From positions 204,131 through 259,037 of the forward strand of contig KZ111147.1 of NCBI GenBank assembly GCA_002077045.2: 54,907 bases of DNA. Direction: 5' to 3'. Shown one piece after another: positions 20,884-32,211 of this stretch. The notes under the pieces were generated by a model that worked only from the letters and a program-made list of their open reading frames with translations, was not told the origin of the DNA and did no database searches. The translations under genes were made by a program, and so were the position numbers. This DNA comes from Rachicladosporium sp. CCFEE 5018 (lineage: Eukaryota; Ascomycota; Dothideomycetes; Cladosporiales; Cladosporiaceae). Positions within the stretch are counted from its first letter, which is position 1, and each line of letters opens with the position of its first letter.

Positions 20884-22718
20884 GTTTGTGATGATGGAGA
20901 GTTGGAGGTGAGGCTGTGCGATCTTGCAGACTTACAGGGTGGTCGGAATAGAATCAGCTTTTTGCAGACCTATATACCCCCAAGTCCACTGCCGGAGTCT
21001 TTACGACGTCGCTTCGCGCTTGCACCCAGCTGGAGGATGTTGCACACACTACGTGACGAATCCAGACATGATCGCCGGTTTGCAAACTTTGTGCCCACGA
21101 AAGAGTCAAGTGTCCAGCATCTCCGTTGGCTAAGCACTGCGATTGTTCCATCGTGGAATCGCTCTAACGTCGAACTGCATTATTCCCGTGAGCTGTACAA
21201 AAGTATTCGCCATCCTTGCGCGAAGCACGTCTTACGTCTTCGATCAAAACGTCGATGGGGATGCTAGGGCACTGCTCCCAAGCATGCCCGTTGTGCGTCT
21301 GTTGTCTTCCCCGCGTCACCTGAGACACGTCGTCCAGTCACAATCCAGCTTTTGTTGCTGATTTTGCCTAGGTAAGTCTAAATTCAGAGTTGCCAAGGTT
21401 TCTGGGGAAAGCGCCTCCACGGAGCTTAACGTCGATGGCGTGTCGATCATGACGGGGTCGAGGAGGACCCAAATGCCGGAAATAAGCAAAGGCGCAATGT
21501 CATAGGCGTACAGACGCAGCTGACAAGAAAGCCCTGTCTGTGCACATCACCTCTGCGACGGTGAACACTACAAAGCTTCTCTTGTGATCGGCATTTGCTC
21601 TTCTACGGTGTGGAACGCGTGCAAGAAGTTGCTGCCTCGACGTCGGGATGGTCGGATTGTAGAGTGAGTCGGATCGGTCGGCTGTAAGTACCATGCAGGC
21701 TGATGGACGCCAACATAGTCCGAGGCTGAGGCTGGCTTGACTTCACACAGCCAGAAGTGTGACCGCACCTAGCAATGGCGCAACGTCGGCATACTTGGTA
21801 CGCACTTCGCAGCAGAAAATAATGTGATTCCTCAGCAGAACCATCATACGCCTGCTTTTCGCCAGACGCATCGATCGCCACTCTCAGCGACGAGGCATTG
21901 CTCCACGCTCGAAAGACGCAGCACTGCGCAAGCCCACTGCCTCCGAGTCACAGTGGCAACATGCTGCAAGCAATAAGATCTTGAAAGTCCGAGAAGCGTG
22001 AAAAGTAGCTCAGTCGTGTAGCTGCGAATCCTGTCCGAGCTTTGTCAACGGCATGTGAATTCGTGACGTTGATGTATCGAGTGTGACTCGTCGTCTCAGC
22101 TTGAGGTACTTGTCGCTAGCGAGACGTGCTGTCGATCACATAAAACCGCAGCCGGTGCCGTATGTTCGAAGCGTCTCGCGGTATTCCCGCATGAAAGACG
22201 CGCCAAACAAGCGTGACCCAGTGCGGACTTGCTTTGGACTGAGATCTTGGTTGGCCACGGAGATCAGGTGAATTGTCCGTTGCTGGTGTTCGTGCCAATA
22301 TCTGTGGCTCCAAGATGAGGTGCTTGACAGTGAGATCTCTTCTGCCAACAGCGTTGTTGGCAGCCACAGCCAAGCTCATATATGATCAATCGTTAGAAGC
22401 GGCTTTTGCAACCACCGGACATTGCAGACTGCTGACACCACCGTCCAGCCTGGGGAAGTTGTGGTCAGCGATGATTACATCCGAGCTCAGCTTTCCGCTA
22501 TGTGCGCTAGTGTTCTTTGCAAAAAGGCGTTGTCCGGTTAAGGCGTTTTGTGTAGGCCTAAGGTTCTTGTTGCGACCGGAAAGTTGTGTGTCGTCGAAAG
22601 CCATGGCCTCAGCAGATGTCCATTCGGAATCTCAACTGACCTGCTCCATACAGCGGGACCACGTGCTGCTGACACGCCACTCTTCGAGCCTATGCAAGAT
22701 GACGAGCATCGTGCGTGC
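20884..22718. other. Gene-free stretch between peroxygenase and Erf4 genes (version B)
   Basis: Counterpart of 1935-3768 with high similarity throughout. A TATATA lies near 20973, upstream of the peroxygenase. Short frames seen in A are truncated or changed here, so no gene is called. Confidence 0.6.
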
Positions 22719-23501
22719 TCAATGCTCAGGTTCATCTTCGACACCTTCGCCAGCAACATCAATACCTGGATCTGGGACCACGAAGTCCAAGCTAACAAAC
22801 CCTGTTTTCCTCAGCTGCACCAGACGCACATCACCACCCTCTCTCCGTTTCCCTTCGTTCCACTCCTCGACAAAAGCCTCGATGCCCTTTACCCCTCTCT
22901 TCACCCCAGTGAGTCCTGCATCGTCCCACAGGAATCCCGTGACCACCCCCAGCATAGCGTCAACCCAGGCTCTGGTGGTGAATGGACTGAAGACAGCTTC
23001 CAGTCGCTTATTTAATGCCACAATGAGAAGTCGGAAGTCTGTGTCGCTTACCCACGGGTCCAGAATCTCCGGGTATAGGTTGGCGTACTGCGGGTACAAA
23101 TCGCCACTAGCAAGCCAATCGCGCTTTACCCGAATGGCTCGCGTCCTTCTCGACTCGTCGCTGTCAGGTGCGCAGTGAGGGTTGAAGTGTGGGTAGCAAG
23201 GATGCTGCGGTCCCCATTCGAAGTCCTCGCTGCCCTCGCCTCCGCTAACACCGCTGCCTGTCTCGTGACTCTGACGCGCTTCGTCCTGACTTGGACGTGC
23301 GGAAGGAACGATGTTGGAGTTCGAGCGGCGTGAGCGGAAGGACTTGTGAGAGGGCTGGCGGTTTATGGGGAGGGACGCGCGGGAGGGGCTGTTGTGCGCG
23401 TCGTCTTCGGGGATGGGAGGCGGCTCAGGGAAGTCCTTTGGGCGGGAGGTGGTGGCGGAGGTGACGTCGGACACGCCGGCGAGCTTGTTGAGTGTCTCCA
23501 T
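22719..23501 (-). CDS. ERF4: Erf4/Golgin-A7 domain protein (version B)
   Basis: Single exon of 260 residues with the same Erf4 domain as version A, including RDWLASGDLYPQYANLYPEI and TGFVSLDFVVPDPGID. The frame is open for nine codons upstream of the ATG, but without another ATG. The 5' flank differs from A, so the two versions may be expressed differently. Confidence 0.85.
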   Translation of the reverse strand: METLNKLAGVSDVTSATTSRPKDFPEPPPIPEDDAHNSPSRASLPINRQPSHKSFRSRRSNSNIVPSARPSQDEARQSHETGSGVSGGEGSEDFEWGPQHPCYPHFNPHCAPDSDESRRTRAIRVKRDWLASGDLYPQYANLYPEILDPWVSDTDFRLLIVALNKRLEAVFSPFTTRAWVDAMLGVVTGFLWDDAGLTGVKRGVKGIEAFVEEWNEGKRREGGDVRLVQLRKTGFVSLDFVVPDPGIDVAGEGVEDEPEH

Positions 23502-23982
23502 CGTCTGTGTCGTTGTGTAGAAGCGCAACAGCTGGACAGGCTCGATGCAATCACCCTATCGTGGTCGCGCACACGATTAACGGTGATGTCGATCCTCAAT
23601 TAAGCATATAATGCACCTCCCTGAGCTCCTCGAGACGAATATGTGTAGCAATGGTGGTGTAGTATCGCATCGCATGTCGGGACGAGGTGAAGTCTAGCCG
23701 AAGCAACGCCAAGACTGGAGTACTTCATGAAACGCCATTCACCACGGCCGTCATTCCTTCTCTCACTACTTTCAACGAGAGCTTCAATTTCGATGTATGT
23801 GGTTGGGATAGCTTCAAGTCGCTGCTCGCCATAGGTCTTGATGCCACCGAATGCGGACCATCTTCACGATTGCGATTGGCTGCAAACCCCCTTCGCCTCC
23901 TTACACCAGATCCAACCATGGCCATCTACGCTGAGTTGCATGATGATCGGTCTGGTCAAGCTTGAGGCCCGAGCCAACATTG

Positions 23983-25614
23983 ATGCTCAGCAGTCTAACG
24001 CCGAATCATCAGATCGCGATCATATCTGATGGCCTGCAGATCAGCGCGGGCCCGAATACCACACTCTCAGCACCCTCGTACCCCAATGTCACGCACCTGA
24101 CTCCGTACAGCCCAAACGCCACCAACACGGCCTGCTCTCTTAGCACCTTCAGCTGCCCAGCTTGTGACGGCACAACAGTTACAGACCTCCACAACACCCA
24201 ATACAGCGTCCTCTGCAACAAGCGCCTCCTCTCAATCTCCCGCTACGCCCTAGCCGAGCCGCTCTCAGCGGCATACTGCCTCTCGCAATGCGACGAACGC
24301 AATGCCACGTGTGCAGGCGCTTCCTGGTCAAGCGATGATGGCTGCGTACTAGCGACTGGCAAGAACAATGGCACGGTCTCAGATCCCGATTCCACAGCCT
24401 TCATCCGCCTCGGACCACTACCCTCATACTCAACAGGCACCGGCAGTCTGGCCCCTATCACCACCCAGCCAACCTGGCTAAACATGTCCGCCAACCCAAC
24501 CGGGTCCTTCACATCCGCCCCTTCACTCATCGCCACCGCACCCATCCATTTCACCTCTACCCCGGCGGTAACCATAACCCGCACTTCAAACCTCCCGGCC
24601 CCTCCCATCGAAACCTGCAATCCCGCCGCCATCGTCTGCCCCGCCTGCGACGGCCTCCAGATCCTAGACACGCAAAACACAACCTACAGACTACAGTGCA
24701 ATTTCCGACCGATCTGCGATGAGTTGGTGGGCGCGTACGGCACGGCGAGTATGGATGTTTGTATGAATCGGTGTGATGATGAGGAGGAGTGTGTGGCGGC
24801 TGTGTATGATCACGGGCATTGTGATTTGTGTCAGGGGAGTATGGAGGGGAGCGTGGATGAGGGGGTTGGGTTCTTGGTGCTTGTGTCTGAGGAGGGAGGG
24901 GATGGGGAGGTGGGGACGAGGACGGGGACGGGGACGAGTGCGAGTGTGACGGCGATATTGACGTCAACGAGCGAATGTAACATCGCGGCTTTGACTTGTC
25001 CGGAGTGTGATGGGAATTGGCACACAGTCGCCAATGGCTCAACATATGCTCTGGGCTGCGACGTCTCCTGCGAACCTGATGACTATCTCCTCCCGCGACA
25101 TCCTGGTGAGACACTCACGCTCGACTATTGCCTGACATCCTGCGACAAGACGGCTGGTTGTGTGGCGACTAGCTACGATCCGTATACATGCGGGCAGTGC
25201 AGCTTGTGGTCATTCAATGGACCAGATTCGTCGGACAGCAGTCAGCTGGTCTATATACTTCGCGCTTCTGGTGGATCGGTATACAGCAGTGCAGCAACAC
25301 CGGAGACGCCAGCACCAACTGGTTCGACGTCTTTCGTAGCACCAGCACCCTTCCCAATGCCTTGGACCGTCCTGTCCTCGGCCTCTGCGTCGGCCACCAC
25401 AACTTACAGCGTGCTGCCGGCGGCTTCGCCATCGCCTTTAGATGTCATCTATCCCGAGTCTACCGCCACAGTGTCAAACGCGGCGAGTGCCACATCCGCC
25501 ATTAGTGTGGGCTCCATCCCTGGCTTGCGACCAGTAGAAGGTTATCGTCCCGGAGCCGGACGGTTTGGAGGACCACCTGGCGGTGCCCATGGGTATGGTG
25601 GGCCCAAAGCTTGA
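23983..25614 (+). pseudogene. Cys-rich secreted protein, 5'-deleted (version B)
   Basis: Compared with 5388-7772, about 1.1 kb is missing (A positions ~5076-6185). This removes the proximal promoter, the ATG, the signal peptide, module 1 and the first linker. At the junction near 24027 about 25 bases match neither flank, as in end-joining. The remaining frame keeps modules 2-4 and the Gly/Pro tail intact to the TGA. The first available ATG (23983, MLSSLTPNHQIAI) comes from former non-coding sequence and has no signal peptide. Secretion is therefore unlikely, and I call it a probable pseudogene. A shortened cytosolic product cannot be excluded. Confidence 0.7.
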
Positions 25615-25760
25615 CATGGCGAAGGGGCTTGTGCGAACTCGCTTAGTGGATACCCGTAGTAGATGCGGATTAGCATTATGTAATGTGTGATGACAGTTCG
25701 CAACTCACGGCACGTGAGCCTCGATGGAGTGCGAAATGCTCTTCGCTTTCTACACCGCTC

Positions 25761-26630
25761 TCATCCTGGTGCCAACTGCTGTCTGGCCGGCTTCAGTACG
25801 ACACTGAAGTTGTTCCTCGTTGCTCCTGATCGAATCTCCTTCTTTCCGTACGCTGCATTTCCAGAAGACGGCGAGTCCGCGTCAAGATGGTATAGATAGT
25901 ACACCAGCTTAGCTGTCTGCTTGCGCTTGACCTCCATATATCCCAGGCGGGTCATAATCTCGCTAAGTGTCTCATCGTTGAAGTAACGGGAGTTGGTCAC
26001 ACAGGCAGCGGGCAGAGCGAGAAACAGCGCTGGCAGAACATCCCCGTCTCTGCCATGATGTGCCAGAAATGTTCGAGTCCGTCGGAGCATCTCGCCTCGT
26101 TGCACGTTGTCGGGCACATAGTTGAGCACAAGCGAAAGCGAGATGATGTCGAACTTGTCATCTCCATTGGCGGGTAGTGGGCGTTCCATGAAGTCCTGCT
26201 GCAGAATCCCTTCGGACTGGGAGTTCAAGTCGATGCGCTCCACATCGAAGAGCTTCGATTTTGAACAGGCATTGTCGACGGACAGTGCGCCAACTTCGAG
26301 GAGCTTGATCTTCTCGGTCCGAGTCCTCAAGTCTGGCAGAACGTCTTCAAGAAACTTGATAAGCACAATCGAGGAGTCGCCGCCCCTTTCCGACGATTGC
26401 CCCTGTATGCTGGCTTGCTGATACCGTTCGAGACCTCCAAGAGAGTCGATCTTGGCTTGGATCTCGCTTGCCTTGGTCTGGTCACCCTGAGCTTTCGCAG
26501 CTGTAAGCTGCTTCTGCAGAGCATGGTGAGTTCGGATCAGTGTACGTGTCGCTTGCGAAGAGAGCGACGCTTTGGACGACGGGGCAGTCGGTGGACGACC
26601 AGCGGCCAGAGACTTGGTACGGCGCGGCAT
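25761..26630 (-). CDS. BMT2: 25S rRNA adenine-N1 methyltransferase (version B)
   Basis: 289 residues, same frame and motifs (LLEVGALS, SLVLNYVPD) as version A. Replacements such as RTFLAHHGRDGD for RKFLVHHDRDGD and MEVKRK for TEVKRK lie outside the methyltransferase motifs. It looks intact. Confidence 0.85.
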   Translation of the reverse strand: MPRRTKSLAAGRPPTAPSSKASLSSQATRTLIRTHHALQKQLTAAKAQGDQTKASEIQAKIDSLGGLERYQQASIQGQSSERGGDSSIVLIKFLEDVLPDLRTRTEKIKLLEVGALSVDNACSKSKLFDVERIDLNSQSEGILQQDFMERPLPANGDDKFDIISLSLVLNYVPDNVQRGEMLRRTRTFLAHHGRDGDVLPALFLALPAACVTNSRYFNDETLSEIMTRLGYMEVKRKQTAKLVYYLYHLDADSPSSGNAAYGKKEIRSGATRNNFSVVLKPARQQLAPG

Positions 26631-27096
26631 GTGATGACCCGATTACTTTCCAGACCACTGTTGAAGTGAATCCTCTCCAGTTTCAGCGGTGTACTGTACG
26701 CATGTAAGGCCTACTAGAAGGCACTCGAACACAGCCAGGTTTGCCTACGCTAAGCGCCATACATCCCCGAACATCCTCCTCATGGCTCAATCGTAAGGAA
26801 AGATGCTGTCTTAAGATGAAGATAAGGTTTGATGCCTTGGCAGCCCGCTCAATGTGGTAAGCGTATCCGAGGCGGGGCGATGGCAGATCATGGAGAGCTC
26901 TCGAGTTCTATCTTGTCACGCATCGTTGATAAGAGCAGTCACAAGTCCTGCAGTATCGTATCAAGGCCGCGCCGTCCTTGGTGATCGTCTATTGATTACT
27001 GCGTAGTTAATGTAGGTACAGTATCAGTCTTTCTCTTTTCCTCGCAATCGATTTCGCTCTGCTTCAGCATCGACATTGGAAAGCACTACGATCAAT
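26631..27096. promoter_or_regulatory. Divergent promoter BMT2 / amine oxidase (version B)
   Basis: Counterpart of 8792-9256. It keeps the AGATAAG and TGATAAG GATA-factor sites but has lost the AGATAG beside the first. No gene is present. Confidence 0.4.
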
Positions 27097-29907
27097 ATGG
27101 TGCTCGAACGACTTCAGCAGGTGGCTTCTCACCTCACAGGACATGCCTATCCATCTAACCCCTTCGACCCATTATCCACAGAGGAGATCGCAGCAGCCGT
27201 TGCGATAGTCCGCCAGTCGCACCCGGATGTCTTCTTCAACACAGTCACGTTGTGGGAGCCGCGCAAGGAGGAGATGATGCGCTATGTTGCCTCGCCAGAG
27301 ACTGTCCCACGACCGCACCGAGTAGCAGATGTAGTAGCCATCGGGCGAGGAAGCAAGGTCTTTGACGGCACAGTGGATCTGAACGAGGGCAAGATCGTGA
27401 CATGGGATCTCACCGAGGGAGTGCAGCCTTTGATCACCATGGAAGATCTTCAGATCGTGGAGACTGTAGTACGCAAAGATGCAAAGGTCATTGAGCAGTG
27501 CGGCATTGTTGGCATACCACCTCAGGATATGCACAAAGTCTACTGCGACCCCTGGACAATCGGATACGATGAGCGCTTCGGCAGCGGCGTCCGCCTGCAG
27601 CAGGCATTAATGTATTACCGGCCACACATCGACGATAGTCAGTACACATATCCCCTAGACTTCTGGTAAGTGGCTAGTAGCCTCCATTCCATGCACGATA
27701 TACTTATCCACGAATCATAGTCCGATCTACAACTCCGACACCCAGGAGATCGTCCACATCGACATCCCCAAGGTCCGCCGTCCTTTGAACACTGCGCCAC
27801 CAACGAACTACCATGCCGAAGCCATCGAAGCCGCAGGAGGCTTCAGGACGGACCTTAAACCAATCAATATCAGCCAGCCCGAAGGCGTCTCCTTCACAGT
27901 GGACGGCCGAACGGTCAAATGGCAGAACTGGTCCTGCCATGTTGGCTTCAACTACCGCGAAGGCATAGTCCTCTCCAATGTCACCTTCAATGATAAGGGT
28001 ACAGTCAGGCCGATCTTCTGGCGCATATCGCTTGCTGAGATGGTCGTGCCATACGGCAATCCTGAGCGGCCGCACCACCGCAAGCACGCATTCGATCTGG
28101 GCGAGTACGGCGGCGGCTACATGACCAACTCGTTGTCTCTCGGCTGCGATTGCAAAGGCGCGATCCACTACCTCGATGCTGCATTCGTATCTCGCAATGG
28201 CGACCCGCAGACGATCAAGAACGCCATCTGCATCCACGAAGAAGACGCAGGGATCCTGTTCAAGCACACCGACTTCCGAGACAACAGCACGACCGTCACT
28301 CGCGCGAGAAAGTTGCTCATCAGCCAAATCTTCACGGCAGCGAACTACGAATACTGCGTCTACTGGATCCTCCACCAAGACGGCACCATCCAACTCGAGA
28401 TCAAGCTAACCGGTATCCTGAACACCTACGCCCTCAATCCAGGCGAGAGCGCAGCCCCATGGGGCACCGAAGTCTACCCCGGTGTCAACGCCCACAACCA
28501 CCAACATCTCTTCTGCCTGCGTGTAGATCCTAACATCGATGGTCCGAACAACACTATCTCCATCGTTGACGCCGTCGCCGCTGAAGCGCCAGTCGGCAGC
28601 GAAGAAAACTTCTACGGCAATGCCTTCTACGCCAAGAAGACCAAGGTCGAGACCATGAAGGAGGGTATGAGCGATCACGATGGCGCGAGTAGTAGGACTT
28701 GGGAGATGGCTAATGAGGGGAAGATCAATGCGTATAGCAAGAAGCCGGTGGGGTATAAGTTGGTTAGTAGGGAGGTTCCGAAGCTGTTGCCGAAGGAGGG
28801 GAGTTTGGTGTGGAAGAGGGCGGGGTTTGCGANNNNNNNNNNNNNNNNNNNNNNNNNNNNNNNNNNNNNNNNNNNNNNNNNNNNNNNNNNNNNNNNNNNN
28901 NNNNNNNNNNNNNNNNNNNNNNNNNNNNNNNNATCCAACTCGAGATCAAGCTAACCGGTATCCTGAACACCTACGCCCTCAATCCAGGCGAGAGCGCAGC
29001 CCCATGGGGCACCGAAGTCTACCCCGGTGTCAACGCCCACAACCACCAACATCTCTTCTGCCTGCGTGTAGATCCTAATATCGATGGTCCGAACAACACT
29101 ATCTCCATCGTTGACGCCGTCGCCGCTGAAGCGCCAGTCGTCAGCGAAGAAAACTTCTACGGCAATGCCTTCTACGCCAAGAAGACGAAGGTCGAGACCA
29201 TGAAGGAGGGTATGAGCGATTACGATGGCGCGAGTAGTAGGACTTGGGAGATGGCTAATGAGGGGAAGATCAATGCTTATAGCAAGAAGCCGGTGGGGTA
29301 TAAGTTGGTTAGTAGGGAGGTTCCGAAGCTGTTGCCGAAGGAGGGGAGTTTGGTGTGGAAGAGGGCGGGGTTTGCGAGGCATGCTGTGCATGTTACGAAG
29401 TGTGAGTCCTGCTGTTCTACCAGACTGGCTTAGTGCAGCGTCCTGAGATTCGAGCTAACGCGACATAGACTCTGATGAACAGATCCACCCTGCTGGTCGA
29501 CATGTGCCACAGACCTCGGGAGAGCCTTCACAAGGTCTGCCTGCGTGGATTGCAGCAGATCCGGAGGGCAGTCTGGTCAACACCGATGTCGTGCTGTGGC
29601 ATACATTTGGCTTGACGCATTTCCCAGCGCCAGAAGACTATCCTGTGATGCCTGCGGAGCCGATGACTGTGTATGTCACATTGCTTGGTTCGTGATCGAG
29701 GAGATACACTCATGCTAACATGTCGGCAGACTGCTTCGACCTCGCGGCTTCTTCACAGAGAACCCAGCCATGGACGTGCCGCCTAGCTACTCGAGTACGC
29801 CCAGTCAGGTGGCGGCGAAAAAGCAGGGGTTGACGGGTGTGGTTGACAGTCTTTCGAGACTTGCTTTTGGCGGTACTGCTGAGAAAGGTGGAAGCAAAGA
29901 TGCATAG
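27097..29907 (+). CDS. Copper-containing primary amine oxidase (version B joined to contig C)
   Basis: Exons 27097-27665 and 27721-28832 run into the gap. After it, 28933-29377 repeats the last 445 bases, then 29378-29401, 29469-29670 and 29730-29907 finish the gene. Counting the overlap once gives 2085 bases, exactly 694 codons plus stop, a normal length. Motifs: base Asp in FDLGEYGGGYMTN (~315), topaquinone Tyr in NYEYCVYW (~399), copper ligands in VNAHNHQHLF and GLTHFPAPED. The tail ends GGSKDA, with no PTS1, although many fungal relatives are peroxisomal. The pre-gap part is version B, but the post-gap part matches version A at every diagnostic base, so this gene as assembled is a chimera. 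Reaction: RCH2NH2 + O2 + H2O to aldehyde, NH3 and H2O2. Confidence 0.85.
28833..28932. other. Scaffold gap 2 (100 N)
   Basis: Exactly 100 N inside the amine oxidase gene. The flanks overlap by 445 bases, so the N run stands for a negative-length gap and not for missing sequence. Confidence 0.95.
28933..29377. repeat. 445 bp redundant contig end (third copy of amine oxidase segment)
   Basis: Matches 10548-10992 (version A) and, with five differences, 28388-28832 (version B). At those five sites (for example TAATATC/TAACATC, GTCGTC/GTCGGC, GATTACGA/GATCACGA) it always carries the A base. Confidence 0.9.
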
Positions 29908-30593
29908 ATGTACTGTAGCGCAGGCGAGATGCCTCAGGCAAATCGCAGCTCGGTTCCCTAGCCGTCCAGCGAGTTGGACGCCAACGTCTTTTCACAACCA
30001 CCTTAATCACTTTCATGCTTATTAAATCTCGTGGACTCCATCATGTGAAGCTGTGCACAACGCACATGAAAGATCAGACGTCGCTGCCGAAGTCAGTCTA
30101 CTAGATTTCGTGAATCTCGTGACATTCTCGGATCAAGTTTCTCCCACCCACTCCGGAACGTTCATCCGAACAATTCCATCTCCGTCCTCCGAACTCACTC
30201 CCTCCCACTCCCCACCAGCCCACCACGGCCGGTGCGGGGACCTTTCATGTGCATTGGCGTTTCCAGAGCCGCAAAGGAGGGGCAAGTCGCGTCAGGTGGT
30301 CTGCCACGCGCAGAGTGAGCAAAGTTTGTATCGGCGATGTCATCAGCCAGCTCTTCACAGCCGCGTCGAGTGCCGGTCATCGAGGCCGAGTGCTGATGCC
30401 GTTGCTACGCGCGATGCAATGGTGGAGTAGGTATAAGGTAGGGCATTCGTCTGGATTGTAGATTGTCCAATTACTTTGCTCCTGCCTGTCAGCAATTTAC
30501 TTCACTTCTTCTCGTGTCAGCCAAAACATAACTGAAGCTTCTTTGACGTCCGTACACTCACCAACGCATCTGATCTACTTCGCAACCGCCGCA
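29908..30593. other. Gene-free stretch before the dioxygenase gene
   Basis: 686 bp with the amine oxidase 3' flank and the dioxygenase promoter and leader. No supported gene or repeat was seen. Confidence 0.5.
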
Positions 30594-31676
30594 ATGGTTT
30601 CCACAGCAGCAGAGGGAGCGCAGAACCCCACGCACAAGTACGACCCAGATTTCACACAACATGTCATTGATACCTGCGGACCAAAGACGAGTCCTCGCTT
30701 CAAGCAAATCTTCGCAGCCGGGATTCGCCACTTGCACGATTTTGCACGAGAGATTGATCTTACGCCTGAGGAGTGGTTGGCAGGCGTGAAGTTCTTCAAC
30801 GAGACTGGCAAGCTTTGGGCAGAGTCAGACGGCAAGCGGAATGAGATGCACAGACTGTCCGATATCGTTGGGCTGGAATCGTGAGTGCCCGCATCGAGAT
30901 GGTATAGCCAATGACTAGCTGCTAACTCCTCCAAGACTCGTGACAGAAATCGCAAACTACGTCCAGACCGAAGACAAAACCTACACACCCACATCCGCCG
31001 CCATCCTCGGTCCCTTCTGGTCACCCAATGCCCCCTGGCGCCAACTCGGTGACAGCATAATCCAGGATGATCACAAGAACGGCCTCGTGACTTACATGCA
31101 CGGCATTGTCAAGGATCTCGTCACGCAACAACCGGTCCCCAATGTCACATTCGACATGTGGCAAGCGAGCTCGAACGGGAAGTACGACTTCCAGGACCCG
31201 GAGAATCAGAGCGATAACAACTTGAGGGGCAAGTTCAAGACCGATGAGAAGGGAGAGTACAGGCTGTACTGCTTGAGGCCGACTGCGTATTCATTGCCGC
31301 AGGATGGGCCGAGTTGGACGCTGTTGCAGGCTGTGGACAGACATCCGATGAGACCAGCGCACATTCATCTGATGGTGAGCTTCACATTTCCTCGCATACC
31401 TGCAGACCGCCACTAACAAGTCCTCAGGTCACACACGACGACTACAAGCCCGTCATCACACAGATCTACCCCAAAGACGACCCTTGGCTCGCAACAGACA
31501 CGGTCTTTGCTGTGAAGGATGATCTGGTGGTGGACTTTGTGCCGATCACGGAGACCCCAAGTGGGATGAAAGAGCACACTGGACCAGGTGGCAAGGCAAC
31601 AAGAGAGCTGGAGCTGAACATCGTGCTGGCCCCAAAGGGTATGGCGATCAATACTGCGAAGCCGGTGGAGCATTAG
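30594..31676 (+). CDS. Intradiol ring-cleavage dioxygenase (catechol/hydroxyquinol 1,2-dioxygenase type)
   Basis: Exons 30594-30880, 30936-31374 and 31428-31676 give 324 residues. The N-terminal helical domain (FKQIFAAGIRHLHDFAREI, LSDIVGLESLVTEI) is that of intracellular intradiol dioxygenases. The catalytic domain contains the Fe(III) ligands: Tyr in NGKYDFQDP, Tyr in PTAYSLPQDGP, and the two His of RPAHIHLMV. AAILGPFWSPNAPW and TQIYPKDDPW are conserved surroundings. The enzyme opens catechol or hydroxyquinol to cis,cis-muconate or maleylacetate in the cytosol, feeding the 3-oxoadipate pathway. The head resembles hydroxyquinol 1,2-dioxygenases, but substrate choice is not certain. No other pathway gene is adjacent. 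Confidence 0.88.
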
Positions 31677-31896
31677 GGATATGCGACAAAAGGGAACCGC
31701 GGCGTTAGGACGTGTTGAACCGCATGTCGATACGCAGCTAAGTGTAAATTTCACACAATCCGTTCTTCTGAATCCACGTCCCGCCATTGGACCATGGCCG
31801 AACTATTGTCCGTAATATTGGACCTCAGTATGCTGCCCAAAACATCACGACTGGGTCACGCAGTACGCTCTAGTGACGACCTCGACTGTAGCGTTT

Positions 31897-32109
31897 TCAA
31901 GACGGTAGACGTCGATTCGCTCCGGCTCTACCACAAAAGCTTTGAGGAATGAGGGCCAAAACGAGCAGGCCAATCGAGGCGATCAGGTAGACGAGGAATA
32001 GCCATGTCAGTGTCGATTGAGCACGTCTGGAGCTTTGCCCTTGGCCTGGCGCGATGCCATCGGGCTGTCGGTTTGCAGACTTTCTCCTATGGCTTTTGTT
32101 GGCAGGCAT
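31897..32109 (-). CDS. Putative small membrane protein, 70 residues (array member 1)
   Basis: Not recognised. A polar, basic head of about 30 residues is followed by one hydrophobic segment (LTWLFLVYLIASIGLLVLALI) and a short basic tail. Another frame downstream of the membrane segment is open and protein-like (KAFVVEPERIDVYRLENATVE), so a frameshift or splice could exist. It is the first of several minus-strand ORFs with one membrane segment between the dioxygenase and the ABC transporter. Confidence 0.35.
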   Translation of the reverse strand: MPANKSHRRKSANRQPDGIAPGQGQSSRRAQSTLTWLFLVYLIASIGLLVLALIPQSFCGRAGANRRLPS

Positions 32110-32211
32110 TCTTCGCGCGACGTCGCCCGCCCGTTGATTACTGGATGCGGTGAGCAGATTGACCAGTGATGAGGAAGGGCTGTTGTGGACCTACTTAATT
32201 CGCCGCAGAAT

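Larger units (their letters stand above)
18948..28832. repeat. Block version B (end of contig B), homologous to 1-10992
   Basis: Same gene order and orientation as contig A from the GRDP tail to the amine oxidase, stopping at the identical homologous base (...GGGGTTTGCGA) before the N run. It differs from A by scattered substitutions, small indels, a diverged peroxygenase intron and a 1.1 kb deletion in the Cys-rich gene. Confidence 0.9.

Noticed and set aside
9257..31676. A catabolic gene cluster of amine oxidase, nitrilase and dioxygenase
   Set aside because: Their proximity depends on gap 1 and gap 2 joins that are doubtful, housekeeping genes (RFC3, ARPC3) lie between, and no shared regulator was seen.
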